Assembly (NCBI GenBank): GCA_013215145.1
Contig: JABSRP010000030.1
Coordinates: forward strand, 1-64,000
Reading direction: 5' to 3'
DNA length: 64,000 nt
Origin: Pseudobacteriovorax sp.
Lineage (GTDB): Bacteria > Bdellovibrionota_B > Oligoflexia > Oligoflexales > Oligoflexaceae
Shown: positions 1 through 8,577 of the stretch, piece after piece
How the letters are laid out: each line of letters begins with the position of its first letter
Position numbering within the stretch: position 1 is the stretch's first letter
Program-made: the position numbers and the translations under genes
Notes under the pieces: model-generated
Seen by the model: only the letters and a program-made list of their open reading frames with translations
The model's database searches: none
What the model was told of the DNA's origin: nothing

Positions 1-208
1 ACTCCTTAATTACCTAAAATTATGACGATATTGACCTGTCTCTCGCCAATTTGTTTCGCCAAGGTGAAAAAATGGGAAGCAGGGTGGATGGATTCCTAGT
101 AAATTATGCCATAATGGAATAGTTGTAGAAATCTGAGAGCCGAATTGCCTGATTCGTTTTACCTATCCTTTTCGGTTCTTCGCCGACCCGGATACTATTG
201 GGGGTAGC

Positions 209-2110
209 GTGCAATATCTGTTCTTCATCATACTTACAATTAGCTCAAATTCAGTTCTGCTAGCGGCAAGAGCTATCGAAGTAAGCGAGCTTGGGGATCT
301 GCAAGGACGGCCTTTGGGTCACTACACGGAGTGGTTGAAAGCTGAGCTTGACTTCAAAGCAGTTATACAACCTAAGACCCAGAATAGATTCCTGCGGGGA
401 ACTTCACCGATCCTCAATTTAGGCTTCAATCCGGGGACAATCTGGTACAAGCTTGAACTCATCAATTCATCATCAAGCGACCAGACCCTCTATTTCGCAG
501 ATTCCAGAAACTATACTCGAATCATCGAAGTCTACTTTGATTCTAAAATAGTAGGGCAGCTTCATCCCGAACAGACTCTTAACAAGCGTTACCTGAGCTT
601 CGTGGTGCCGGCACTCCATCAGGGAGCCCTGCTAGTGCGAACCGACACGGAGATGTCACGTCGAAATACCTTCTCTCTCTGGCATGACCGTAGTGCCCTA
701 GGCGAGGCGAATCATAATACAGAGAAGGTTTGGTATTTTCTGAAGGCTGTCTTTGTCATGAGTCTCCTGTTTAATGCGATGCTTTACCTTGCTTACAAAA
801 GCCGAGTCTATCTCCACTACATGGGCTATACGATTTGCATGACAATATTTGGTTACTGGTTGTGGTCCGTCATTTATATCGAAAGTTTCCCGAGTTTTAC
901 ACTGAATTTCGGTTTTGCAATAGGTGGTTTTGCAGGCTTCTTCGCATGTATGTTTGTAGGGCTTTTTCTGGATCTGAAGAATCGAAGCCCTAGGTCAGAA
1001 AAAATACTGCGGTGGCTTGGGTATGCACATATTCCGATTTTCTTACTCGCTAGTGTAAGTCCGAGTCTATCAGCTAAGTATGGTACAGTGCTCAATCTTA
1101 GCTGGAGCTTTGCGGGTTTGCTAATATCTGCCTATATTTTCTTTTTAAGAAAAGAGCTCTACGTTCTTCTATTTATAGCAGCCTTCGGAGTGGTGATGCT
1201 GGCTGTCTCTGTGCAGCAGTTGATCTGGATGGGTGTGGTCCCTATCATGACGAACCATTTGGTATTTTACGGGATGGCTCTTGAAAACATTCTGATGCTG
1301 GCCAGTATGGGCTATAAGATTTTTTCTAAAGAGAAGGATCGGGTCGGCAAACACAAGGAATTGCTTCACAACTACGAGCAGATGAAGAAGGTTTTTTTCC
1401 AACATCAGATTGATATGATTCAGAAGGGCCGTAGCCTCGAACAGACGATGCCTGTCGGTTCACAGGATGCCTACGTCCTCTGCTTTGATGTCGTTTCCAG
1501 TTCGAAGATCAATAGTGCTCAGCTGTCGCATATGATTGAAAATTTCTTTTCCTGTTGCCGGCAGTCGATGATGCAAGGGTATGAAGCGCAAAGCATGCAA
1601 AGCAGGGCATACATGATCAAAGAGATGGGAGATGGCTTTTTCTGTTCCATCGGATATCCTTTTCATTCCCATGCGGAAAACCTGTCTTCTGATGCCTATG
1701 CTCTAGCACGTGAGTTCCTCGGTCTTTTTCATGAAAAATGTAGAGAGTTCGCTTTGCCATCTTCGACGACTTGTGCGATTGGTATAGCGAAAGGTAGAGT
1801 CAATGCCTATTTTACGACGGATGGTGTAGTGCGGCATGACATTTGGGGTAAAGCCGTTGTGTTAGCGAATCGCTACGAATCAGCAAGCCGAAAAATCATT
1901 GCTCTGAAGAGTCTGACCTCAGGAAGTATGATCGTGATGCAAAGGGACGTCTTTGAGAATCTACCTCAAGAAGAGCAACAATCGCTGAAAATCATCGAGG
2001 CGAATTTGGTTCCCGTACGAGACGATGAGGAAAGTAGCTTCTTGGCCTATCTGCACATGGACCAAAGTCGCCTAGAGGAGCAATCGCTGAACCGAAGGAT
2101 TGTCGCATGA
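209..2110 (+). CDS. 7TMR-DISM receptor with class III nucleotide cyclase domain
   Basis: Membrane receptor-cyclase of 633 aa with a GTG start. An N-terminal signal segment is followed by an extracellular 7TMR-DISM-type beta domain (about residues 25-165). About seven hydrophobic segments follow (about 175-375), then a short coiled linker and a class III cyclase domain (about 420-600). Both metal aspartates can be seen (FDVVSS and MGDGFF), as can the purine-contact Lys before GDGF and the Asp in HDIWG. The position that is normally the transition-state Asn (GHSVN in the other cyclases here) is Val (GKAVV), while the following Arg is kept. Activity may therefore be reduced or lost. It stands alone on its strand. 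The fold assignment is firm; the ligand is unknown and cyclase activity is doubtful. Confidence 0.85.
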   Translation: MQYLFFIILTISSNSVLLAARAIEVSELGDLQGRPLGHYTEWLKAELDFKAVIQPKTQNRFLRGTSPILNLGFNPGTIWYKLELINSSSSDQTLYFADSRNYTRIIEVYFDSKIVGQLHPEQTLNKRYLSFVVPALHQGALLVRTDTEMSRRNTFSLWHDRSALGEANHNTEKVWYFLKAVFVMSLLFNAMLYLAYKSRVYLHYMGYTICMTIFGYWLWSVIYIESFPSFTLNFGFAIGGFAGFFACMFVGLFLDLKNRSPRSEKILRWLGYAHIPIFLLASVSPSLSAKYGTVLNLSWSFAGLLISAYIFFLRKELYVLLFIAAFGVVMLAVSVQQLIWMGVVPIMTNHLVFYGMALENILMLASMGYKIFSKEKDRVGKHKELLHNYEQMKKVFFQHQIDMIQKGRSLEQTMPVGSQDAYVLCFDVVSSSKINSAQLSHMIENFFSCCRQSMMQGYEAQSMQSRAYMIKEMGDGFFCSIGYPFHSHAENLSSDAYALAREFLGLFHEKCREFALPSSTTCAIGIAKGRVNAYFTTDGVVRHDIWGKAVVLANRYESASRKIIALKSLTSGSMIVMQRDVFENLPQEEQQSLKIIEANLVPVRDDEESSFLAYLHMDQSRLEEQSLNRRIVA

Positions 2111-2373
2111 AATGTCAGATCTTACGGTTTTGATAGCCCTGCGGGACTACAGCCCCTTGAACGATGGCATCGACCCGACTTTCCTGCATCCCTCAGTGGA
2201 AATCCTCCTGTTTTTTAACTCAGCTCAAAGCAGTTAGGCAGCTGAGGATACAAATAACTGACATTCGCCATTTGATAGTTTACCAAATTGAGAAAATTGT
2301 CGGGTAAGGGGAAGTGTCACCACTCCCCTCCCCTGGTGAGTAGACCAAGGGAGTTTCACCCTCAGCCCCTCGC

Positions 2374-2409
2374 AAAACGGAGCGTGAACCTCTCGATTCA
2401 CTCCGCTTC
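2374..2409 (-). ncRNA. Group II intron domain V hairpin
   Basis: On the minus strand this 36-nt stretch folds as a canonical domain V. A lower stem GAAGCGGAG pairs with CTCCGTTTT, a 2-nt CG bulge follows, and an upper stem TGAATC/GGTTCA is closed by a GAGA (GNRA) tetraloop. The AGC catalytic triad sits near the 5' end of the stem. It begins just after the maturase stop codon, the expected position. The catalytic hairpin has stayed intact although the rest of the intron is lost. Confidence 0.8.
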
Positions 2410-2411
2410 CT

Positions 2412-2843
2412 TTAGAACGTGGACAATCCGTATTTCCAATGTGCAAACAGGTTAGGATTAGCTTTGAAGATAGATCTTAAGAACGCATACGCTCTCGGCA
2501 TACTGCCTCCGCGTTTGCTTCTACAATACTTGTTCTTAAGCCATATTGCGATCCTTTCGTTGATGTTTTTGAAGAGAATTTTCAGTCGTGATGGGTAGAA
2601 TCTACCGTAGTAGTTAATCCACCCACGGATGATCGGGTTCAAAGCTTCACTGACATCACTTATCTTAGCGAACATGGCCCTGAGAACTGGTTGTCTCTTT
2701 AGATTGCCTTTGAGTTCTTTTAGTCGACTATTGCCAATTGCAGGTAAAAATCTCTTAAACAACTCGCCGGTTTTGCTGTTTAGAGGAGCTATCGCAGATT
2801 GTTGTGGATTAGCCGTAAGCGGCCTCCTGGTGAGAATGACTGG
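2412..2843 (-). pseudogene. Truncated group II intron maturase (C-terminal domain only)
   Basis: The frame is open from the point where the IS element ends to a stop just upstream of domain V, with no start codon of its own. The residues fit the C-terminal maturase (GIIM) domain: FLPAIGN, then LNPIIRGWINYYGRF, then a basic tail ending in WKYGLSTF. The reverse-transcriptase domain and its catalytic motif are missing. The frame upstream is cut by the transposase stop codon TAA, so this is a remnant left by insertion or deletion. Assignment to the family is strong; no function is expected. Confidence 0.8.
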
Positions 2844-3823
2844 TTACCATGATTCCATCTTTGAATTCAACCCCCGATAGAAGCAGCTCGATATCTTGTT
2901 CCTTTTCGGTCCTTTTTCCACCCACTGATTATGAAGCCATGCGTAAATAAACAGCAAGTTGCGAAAGTTTTCTACCTTTTTTACGGTGCACCATGTGCGT
3001 CGGCTTAAGGTTTTTAGATTGTCGCGAAACATAGCATAGGTGTGGTTTAGGGAAAATAGAGGATCGTGGCCACCTCGTTTGAGCTCTCCCTGGCCGACAA
3101 CACAACCACGCCTTCCTTTGGTTGTGTTGTGTGTCGCCATGGGGAAATGATATTTGATGGGTTTACTATAGTGCTGGCTTTTATCGGTATGAAAAACGGT
3201 TTTTTTGTGGGTACAATCCTTTAAGTCTTTTAGAAGCTGATTAAGTAGTTGCCGTCTCTGGCATTTACGTGGACCATATTTTCTACGAGAAATGTCAGCA
3301 AGTTTACCCTTTGCAGCTATGGAACCGACTCCTAATGCTAGAACCTTCCGAGTTCCAGCTCCGACTGCAATAGGAACTGTAAGAGGCTTACATTTCGTGT
3401 GGACAAATGTTTCCAGCTCGTCAAACATCACTTGATGGGATAGATTGCGAGATTGACGATAGACATTTAGATTGTGCTCGCATATCTCCCCAAATCGCAC
3501 AACACGCCTTGCGATGGTTGCTCGCGTGACGTCAAGCAAAAAGGCACAAGTTCGCTGAGAAACGCCTTTAGCTAAGGAGCGGAAGACTAGTTGGCATATC
3601 CTTCGTTTACGATAGCGATAATCTATGGCCCAAACTCTCTCAGAAAAGCGCTTTTTACAGGTTTTACAATAATATCGCTGAAATCTCTTGCCATCACTTG
3701 GTCTGGTATAGAATCCTTTGCGTATGATAAACTGAGCACTGCCACAATGAATGCAGTTCATACATTCCCCCCTTTGTAAGAGGGGCAACATAAGCTAGAT
3801 ACAAAATTCTAACCAATGACATT
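2835..3823 (-). mobile_element. IS1-like insertion sequence with putative terminal repeats
   Basis: About 1 kb carrying one transposase gene. Reading inward, the left end has AATGACTGGTTA (2835-2846) and the right end on the other strand has AATGTCATTGGTTA (3810-3823). These are imperfect and differ by a 2-base gap, so they are only candidate terminal inverted repeats. The left end lies against the group II intron fragment and the right end lies 8 bp beyond the stop codon of the cyclase gene. No target duplication could be recognised. Confidence 0.5.
2844..3761 (-). CDS. IS1-like transposase with N-terminal zinc ribbon
   Basis: DDE-type transposase of 305 aa. The N-terminus is a zinc ribbon: CIHCG, then CKTCKKRF. 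A helix-turn-helix stretch follows (KGVSQRTCAFLLDV). The catalytic part shows a DELE motif, a central HTDKS and a C-terminal region (LNHTYAMFRDNLKTL, then FIYAWLHNQW) as in IS1/InsB-like enzymes. The start at 3761 (MNCIHC) is chosen because AAGGGGGGAA lies at ideal distance before it; a longer frame to 3791 has no such site. The reading frame is intact, so the element may be recent or active. Exact IS family membership is uncertain. Confidence 0.8.
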   Translation of the reverse strand: MNCIHCGSAQFIIRKGFYTRPSDGKRFQRYYCKTCKKRFSERVWAIDYRYRKRRICQLVFRSLAKGVSQRTCAFLLDVTRATIARRVVRFGEICEHNLNVYRQSRNLSHQVMFDELETFVHTKCKPLTVPIAVGAGTRKVLALGVGSIAAKGKLADISRRKYGPRKCQRRQLLNQLLKDLKDCTHKKTVFHTDKSQHYSKPIKYHFPMATHNTTKGRRGCVVGQGELKRGGHDPLFSLNHTYAMFRDNLKTLSRRTWCTVKKVENFRNLLFIYAWLHNQWVEKGPKRNKISSCFYRGLNSKMESW

Positions 3824-3831
3824 TTCTAGGA

Positions 3832-5067
3832 TTAGGTCCAATTAATGGAACCAGTTTTAAGGTAGTACGTTTCTAGTTTACCTAGCCCCTTAATCTTACA
3901 AATCTCCTTAGATGGCTCACTACCATATGAGGAGGGCAAGCTCTCTGCAAAATCCTTAGATATATGAATGCTATCGGGCTCTGCCGTAGACTGTAGTCTA
4001 GCAGATAAGTTTACCGAATGTCCCCAAAGATCATAGACTACTTTATCGTTTCCTATGACCCCGGCTACTACCGGTCCGCAGTGGATTCCTATCTTGATTT
4101 TTAGATCTAGATTTCTTTTTTCTCTCCAGATTTTTGTTTTCATCATCATTTCTAGGGCGATATTAGCGGCGATTTCGCTTTGATTTTGTTGTGGTTTTGG
4201 TACCCCGGCCGCAAACATATAAGCATCGCCGACAGTTTTTATCTTTTCGGCATTGTGCTTTGCGACGACATCATCGAACATGGTAAAAAGACTGTCTAGT
4301 ACATTAACCAGTTGATTGGCTGTTTGTGTTTTTGCAAATTGAGTAAAACCTGAGATATCAACAAAAGCTATGGAAGCTCGATCGATCTCATCGGCAATTC
4401 TGTTTTCTCCTTGTTTAAGGCGATGTACAATTTCTTTTGGTAACATATTGTGCAGCAATAATTCGGACTTTTGTTTTTCTGATATGATCAAAAGTTCTCT
4501 TTCGGCGATCAACCTCGAAAAGAGACTCATTAGATAAATTAGGATGATGTAGACTAGCCCAGTATTTATGAGATGAAATATTGGATTCTTGTTTTCTGCT
4601 CCCTGTATTAACTGTTTAAGGATTCCATAATCGTAAAGAAAAGTTACAATTAAACTAGATAATGCAGTGAATAGACTTAGAGAGTAGGAAAAGACCTTTT
4701 CACTATGAGTAAAAAATAGCCATGGCAGGCAAAAACATACCACAAAAAAAATTGTCACCATGGAATCTGTTCCTGCGATAAAGCAAATACTCAGAACTTG
4801 AGCATTTGCCGTTAAGCAAATCAGTATCTTAGATAAAAGAACCTTTTCTTTCAATGAGTAGAGGCAGAATCCATAAATGGAAGCGGCAACCATCTGACTC
4901 ATAAGAATATGATTGACTACATTGTTATTAAATTGGACAACTGCATAACAGAGAAAGGCTGATAGTAGGTTAAACACTAAACCAGAAAGACAAACAAATT
5001 TAATCGCCTTACCAGTGAGATCGTGGTTATCATTATTATTATTTTTGTAATAAGCTAGGTTTTTCAT
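3832..5067 (-). CDS. Membrane-bound class III adenylate cyclase
   Basis: 411 aa. Six hydrophobic segments fill roughly residues 20-190, followed by a short linker (LLHNMLPKEIVHRL) typical of membrane cyclases and a class III catalytic domain (about 225-395). Metal aspartates are seen in FVDISGF and VGDAYM. The adenine-specifying Lys (IKTVGD) and Asp (YDLWGH) are present, as are the catalytic Asn and Arg (HSVNLSAR), so an active adenylate cyclase is predicted. The ATG overlaps the stop codon of the upstream phosphatase gene by 4 nt, so the two are translated together. The IS1-like element sits just after its stop codon. Confidence 0.88.
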   Translation of the reverse strand: MKNLAYYKNNNNDNHDLTGKAIKFVCLSGLVFNLLSAFLCYAVVQFNNNVVNHILMSQMVAASIYGFCLYSLKEKVLLSKILICLTANAQVLSICFIAGTDSMVTIFFVVCFCLPWLFFTHSEKVFSYSLSLFTALSSLIVTFLYDYGILKQLIQGAENKNPIFHLINTGLVYIILIYLMSLFSRLIAERELLIISEKQKSELLLHNMLPKEIVHRLKQGENRIADEIDRASIAFVDISGFTQFAKTQTANQLVNVLDSLFTMFDDVVAKHNAEKIKTVGDAYMFAAGVPKPQQNQSEIAANIALEMMMKTKIWREKRNLDLKIKIGIHCGPVVAGVIGNDKVVYDLWGHSVNLSARLQSTAEPDSIHISKDFAESLPSSYGSEPSKEICKIKGLGKLETYYLKTGSINWT

Positions 5068-6878
5068 TCCATTGGTTCAAACTTGTTCTTTATTGGTTTA
5101 ACATCGATTAGCATCATACATAAGTCATCATCGATTTCGTCCGTGATACCTTGCTGCCATTTTCTGTACAATTTTGGGATAAAGTTGGATGCTGGTACAT
5201 CTGCTTGTTCCTTAAGGACCTGACGAAGTTGCTTTGATCTAAATTTTGGGTGTTTTTCCAGTAAACAGTCTGTATATAGGAATATACGACATGGATCTTT
5301 ATAGAAGAAGCGCTTTTTCCCCACGGATAGTGGTAAGTCTAGACCTAATGGGTTAGAGGGACAAACGATGGGCTTCACCGTTTTATCCTTGTGAATGACA
5401 AAGGTTGGCACATGTCCACAATTATAAAGTCGAACTTCATTATCTTGATGGAGGACCTTTATAAGTGTAAGTGTTGCATGAATCTTTCCTTTGCCAATCG
5501 TATTAAAAATCTTCTGTATTTGTATGATGAAATCGCTACAGCTTCCTTTTTCCGCACCAATAAAGTGTTCAACGAACAGAGAAGAAAGAATACTAGTGAA
5601 TAAGGCTGAACCAATTCCGTGACCTGATACATCTGCTACCACTGCATAAGTTTCTTCACCGTTGCTAAAATATGAGAACCAGTCTCCAGCTATTTCATTC
5701 GCTGGTTGGTATAATTCATTAATAGCGATAAAATTAAACTCTGAAGGCAGAATTTTATGCATAAAGTTGTCTTGGAGCTGTTTTGCGACTTTTAGTTCTA
5801 TCTCAATCCTCTCCTTGATCAGTTTTTCGTCATGGAGGTCGGCTAATTCACTATCGCGATTGATGAGTCTTTGTCTCATCGTATCAAATGATTTGGCAAG
5901 TGATCTCAATTCACCGAAACCATTCACGACGACGGCCTGTCTAAAGTCTCCATTTGCTAATCGGACGGCATCGAGGGAGAGACTTTTAATGGGGCTAAAA
6001 AGATAAGAAAAGATGAACTGCAGGATAATCATCGTGAACGCTGTTATTACAATAAGGTAGGTAAGGTACTGGTCTTTGCCTTGGTCTAGACGCCTTAGTA
6101 CGTGTTTTCTATAAAGCTCGGTAAACAACACCAGATTGGTACCAGGAATCTTCTGAAAAAAGCCGTACATATCCTCATTATTGTGCTTAAATTCGAATTG
6201 CCCTTGGTTTACAGGAGACGCAATAAACAGTCTGATGTTTTCGGCTTTTTGCACATAAGATCGGTCAATAGTCTTGTGACCGCTGTAAACGAGTTGACCT
6301 GATCTAGAAACAATGTAAACGCGACTTGTTTCGATGGACTGATATAGTTGCTTAATCATTTTGCTGAGATTCATACGGTATATGAGTAAGTACTTACCCG
6401 ATTTTAGTCTTTTGCCCACTGATAGTGAGGCCTCATTGTGACTTGTAATGATGCCTAGATAGGATTTTCCGTTAGTCCTGAAAATAAGTCTTTCGGACCT
6501 TAAATTTTTAAGACCTTTGGTAAGAATAGGTAATTCTAATTTACCAGGAAACGGATCATTCACCCATTTTGAAATGCTCTCATCCTTGATGCGAGCTAGA
6601 TAGTCTGGCTGTGAGATGACAACGTCTCTGGTGAGAAACGACTTTTGCGAATTGGACTTGAGCTCGTATACCTTTTGAAACTCCTTCGAAAGCCTTTGGC
6701 TAATTTGTTCTAGGTTCAAAAAGTAGATGGCCCAGGTGTCTTCAAGTTTCTGATTTTTTGCGTAATCGTATACAAGATAGCCACAAAGCATGGTGGCCGA
6801 TACGAGACTGATGAGTATCGTCATATTCAGAGAAAAACGGATTGAGATGTCTTTAATAAACGATACAAGTTTTCGCAC
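5064..6878 (-). CDS. SpoIIE/RsbU-type PP2C phosphatase with sensor and HAMP domains
   Basis: 604 aa with a GTG start. A first transmembrane helix (about 15-37), an extracytoplasmic sensor region of about 220 residues, a second helix (about 272-292) and a HAMP-like linker lead to a PPM/SpoIIE phosphatase domain (about 365-590). Metal-binding motifs are visible: EIAGDWF, VVADVSGHGIGSALF and a late YTDCLLE. Such enzymes dephosphorylate anti-sigma-factor antagonists; no partner STAS or kinase gene is nearby. It is the first gene of a two-gene unit with the adenylate cyclase, suggesting a shared stimulus or a link between cAMP and a partner switch. The substrate is unknown. Confidence 0.85.
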   Translation of the reverse strand: MRKLVSFIKDISIRFSLNMTILISLVSATMLCGYLVYDYAKNQKLEDTWAIYFLNLEQISQRLSKEFQKVYELKSNSQKSFLTRDVVISQPDYLARIKDESISKWVNDPFPGKLELPILTKGLKNLRSERLIFRTNGKSYLGIITSHNEASLSVGKRLKSGKYLLIYRMNLSKMIKQLYQSIETSRVYIVSRSGQLVYSGHKTIDRSYVQKAENIRLFIASPVNQGQFEFKHNNEDMYGFFQKIPGTNLVLFTELYRKHVLRRLDQGKDQYLTYLIVITAFTMIILQFIFSYLFSPIKSLSLDAVRLANGDFRQAVVVNGFGELRSLAKSFDTMRQRLINRDSELADLHDEKLIKERIEIELKVAKQLQDNFMHKILPSEFNFIAINELYQPANEIAGDWFSYFSNGEETYAVVADVSGHGIGSALFTSILSSLFVEHFIGAEKGSCSDFIIQIQKIFNTIGKGKIHATLTLIKVLHQDNEVRLYNCGHVPTFVIHKDKTVKPIVCPSNPLGLDLPLSVGKKRFFYKDPCRIFLYTDCLLEKHPKFRSKQLRQVLKEQADVPASNFIPKLYRKWQQGITDEIDDDLCMMLIDVKPIKNKFEPME

Positions 6879-7122
6879 GCAAATGGTCCGATGAACTGTT
6901 AAAAATATGTAAAGTCACCTTCCATGCATGACTTCATCCTAGATTTTACCCCATATTCACCAGGCAAAAGATATGCAGTGTTTGACTCTTAAGAGGGCAG
7001 AATGGCTTTAGGATTCTTGGAATTATGAGGAAGATGCTCCTATCATCCCAATCGTGGAGGATTCGCTTTATCAGCATTTCAAATAGGGAAGCAGGCCGGT
7101 ATTATCACTGAACTGCCCTAAT

Positions 7123-7914
7123 TCACTTTTGGCGTCGGAAAACCGTATTTCCATGACCTGGAAAGATAAGGTCAAAATCTTTATCTATGATGCGCTCGTA
7201 CTGCTCGTCTAGGAGGTCCCAGTCATGAGCAAAGCTCATTTGTTTGGCCAATTTTCCGTTTTCGCCGACCACGGTATCCCCAAGTAGTGCCAATCGTGTT
7301 TCTCCACATGCTAGCACTAGACCAAGGGAGCCGGGTGTATGACCAGGAATGTGCCAAATATAGCCCTTGGCCGGAAAGCTCTCTGAGACAACGATGTTCT
7401 CAAGATCATACTCAGCCTCTTCCAAATACGTGTTGGAGAAAACCCTTTTAAACCGAAATAGACCTTGTATGACGGGAACTAGAATCGCTTCAGACCAGGG
7501 CCATTGCCGAATGTTACCAACATCAGTGATACCTCTTTCATAGCTGTAGGCATCCCCCGCGTGGGTGATAATGTCTGCGTTGGTCAATTCTTGTATGCGG
7601 GTTGCACTTCCTGCGTGATCAAAATGAGCGTGTGTAATTATGATGTGTGTCAGCTGTTCCCAGGCCAAAGGATTGAACTCTTCGATCTCCGCTTTTATCT
7701 GTCGCCAACTGCGGCTATCGCCAGTGTCCACGAGAAACGTCTGAACTGGACCTATGATCGCATAGGCGTTGGAATAGGCAGTTTTTACCCGCAAGACAGT
7801 CAGCGGTGGCTCTTCGAGTTTGCATTGTTGCCGAAAAACAACTTCGGCAAAAACGGTTAGAGTCGTGAACAATAGAGAAGTGACAATCATGAGATTTAAT
7901 AGGAACCGTTTCAT
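7123..7914 (-). CDS. Secreted metallo-beta-lactamase-fold hydrolase
   Basis: 263 aa with an N-terminal signal peptide ending near AEVVF. The MBL fold is marked by THAHFDHAGS (metal-binding HxHxDH), HIPGHTPGS, LLGDTVVGE and a final FPGHG, so both metal sites are complete. It should be a periplasmic zinc hydrolase. The layout resembles class B3 lactamases, lactonases and related enzymes, and the substrate cannot be decided from sequence alone. A GGAGA site precedes the ATG. It is a single gene with a 208-base gap to the phosphatase start and no evident partner. Confidence 0.8.
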   Translation of the reverse strand: MKRFLLNLMIVTSLLFTTLTVFAEVVFRQQCKLEEPPLTVLRVKTAYSNAYAIIGPVQTFLVDTGDSRSWRQIKAEIEEFNPLAWEQLTHIIITHAHFDHAGSATRIQELTNADIITHAGDAYSYERGITDVGNIRQWPWSEAILVPVIQGLFRFKRVFSNTYLEEAEYDLENIVVSESFPAKGYIWHIPGHTPGSLGLVLACGETRLALLGDTVVGENGKLAKQMSFAHDWDLLDEQYERIIDKDFDLIFPGHGNTVFRRQK

Positions 7915-8130
7915 AGCGTCTCCGTTCTTTTTTTCTGCCAGAAATCATTCGAATTCTATCGAGTTTGATCGCTGTTAAGCACCAAAGGACGTGGCATAGG
8001 TACATATTTCAATTTAGTCTGGGCTCACTCTATACCTGTGGGTGGGTATTTGTAAACTTTTTTTGAGAATTATGAAAATTTTCTTTTCAAGATAAATAGC
8101 AGTTGTTTTCGCGGTGGATATTGCACCACT

Positions 8131-8535
8131 TTAGTCATTCAAATTTTGTTCAGTAGAATCTTGTTGCGTTTTTTCAGATCGAAACGAACTGGGGAGCACA
8201 TTGACTCCTAATTTTTCGCCAATTTTAACAAGAATGGGTAGCGTAAGGAATGAAAAGGGCATGATAACTAATGCTCCTAATCCCACTGTCCTCATAATAT
8301 CTCTGAGCTGGGCATGGGCAATTTTCATCTCTTGTTTACTAGCCTTGCCGCTTAAAAACAAACGGTAAGTATAAATCATTAATTCGGTTTCTTGCTTCTC
8401 ACTACTGAGGCCGGCTTTTAATTTTTTGAGTTGTTCGATGGTACTGCGTTTAAGGGAGTGAATATGGGAAATCCCAAACCATAGGATAGCTACAATTACA
8501 TCGACAATTTTCCCAAATATGATCAAATTACCCAC
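8131..8535 (-). CDS. Small LETM1-like membrane protein
   Basis: 134 aa, GTG start, weak ribosome site. A hydrophobic N-terminus and one more membrane segment (about 88-110) flank a central charged region. The C-terminal half reads like the LETM1 membrane region: an E-T-E-L-M-I-Y-T-Y-R-L-F-L-S-G-K start, an LRDIMRTVGLGALVI stretch, MPFSFLTLPILVKI, and the closing VLPSSF. Mitochondrial LETM1 has the counterparts VPFMELLLPV and LLPSTF. LETM1 proteins act in cation/proton exchange across the inner membrane. The usual ribosome-binding domain after this region is absent. The similarity is my own reading and needs a profile search. Confidence 0.55.
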   Translation of the reverse strand: MGNLIIFGKIVDVIVAILWFGISHIHSLKRSTIEQLKKLKAGLSSEKQETELMIYTYRLFLSGKASKQEMKIAHAQLRDIMRTVGLGALVIMPFSFLTLPILVKIGEKLGVNVLPSSFRSEKTQQDSTEQNLND

Positions 8536-8577
8536 CTTAGAAAAAGGTTAAATTAACAAGAGAAATATGAAATTGCA

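Larger units (their letters stand above)
2338..2843 (-). mobile_element. 3' fragment of a group II intron
   Basis: Only the 3' part of a bacterial group II intron remains: the end of the maturase frame followed by domains V and VI. The left boundary, taken as the intron 3' end in the CTACTC region, is approximate. The right boundary is set by the neighbouring IS1-like element, whose transposase stop codon directly abuts the open maturase frame. Domains I-III and the reverse-transcriptase core are absent, so the intron cannot be mobile by itself. Confidence 0.75.

Noticed and set aside
7715..8005. 96-codon minus-strand frame upstream of the MBL gene
   Set aside because: It overlaps most of the MBL signal-peptide region in another frame and has no recognisable product.
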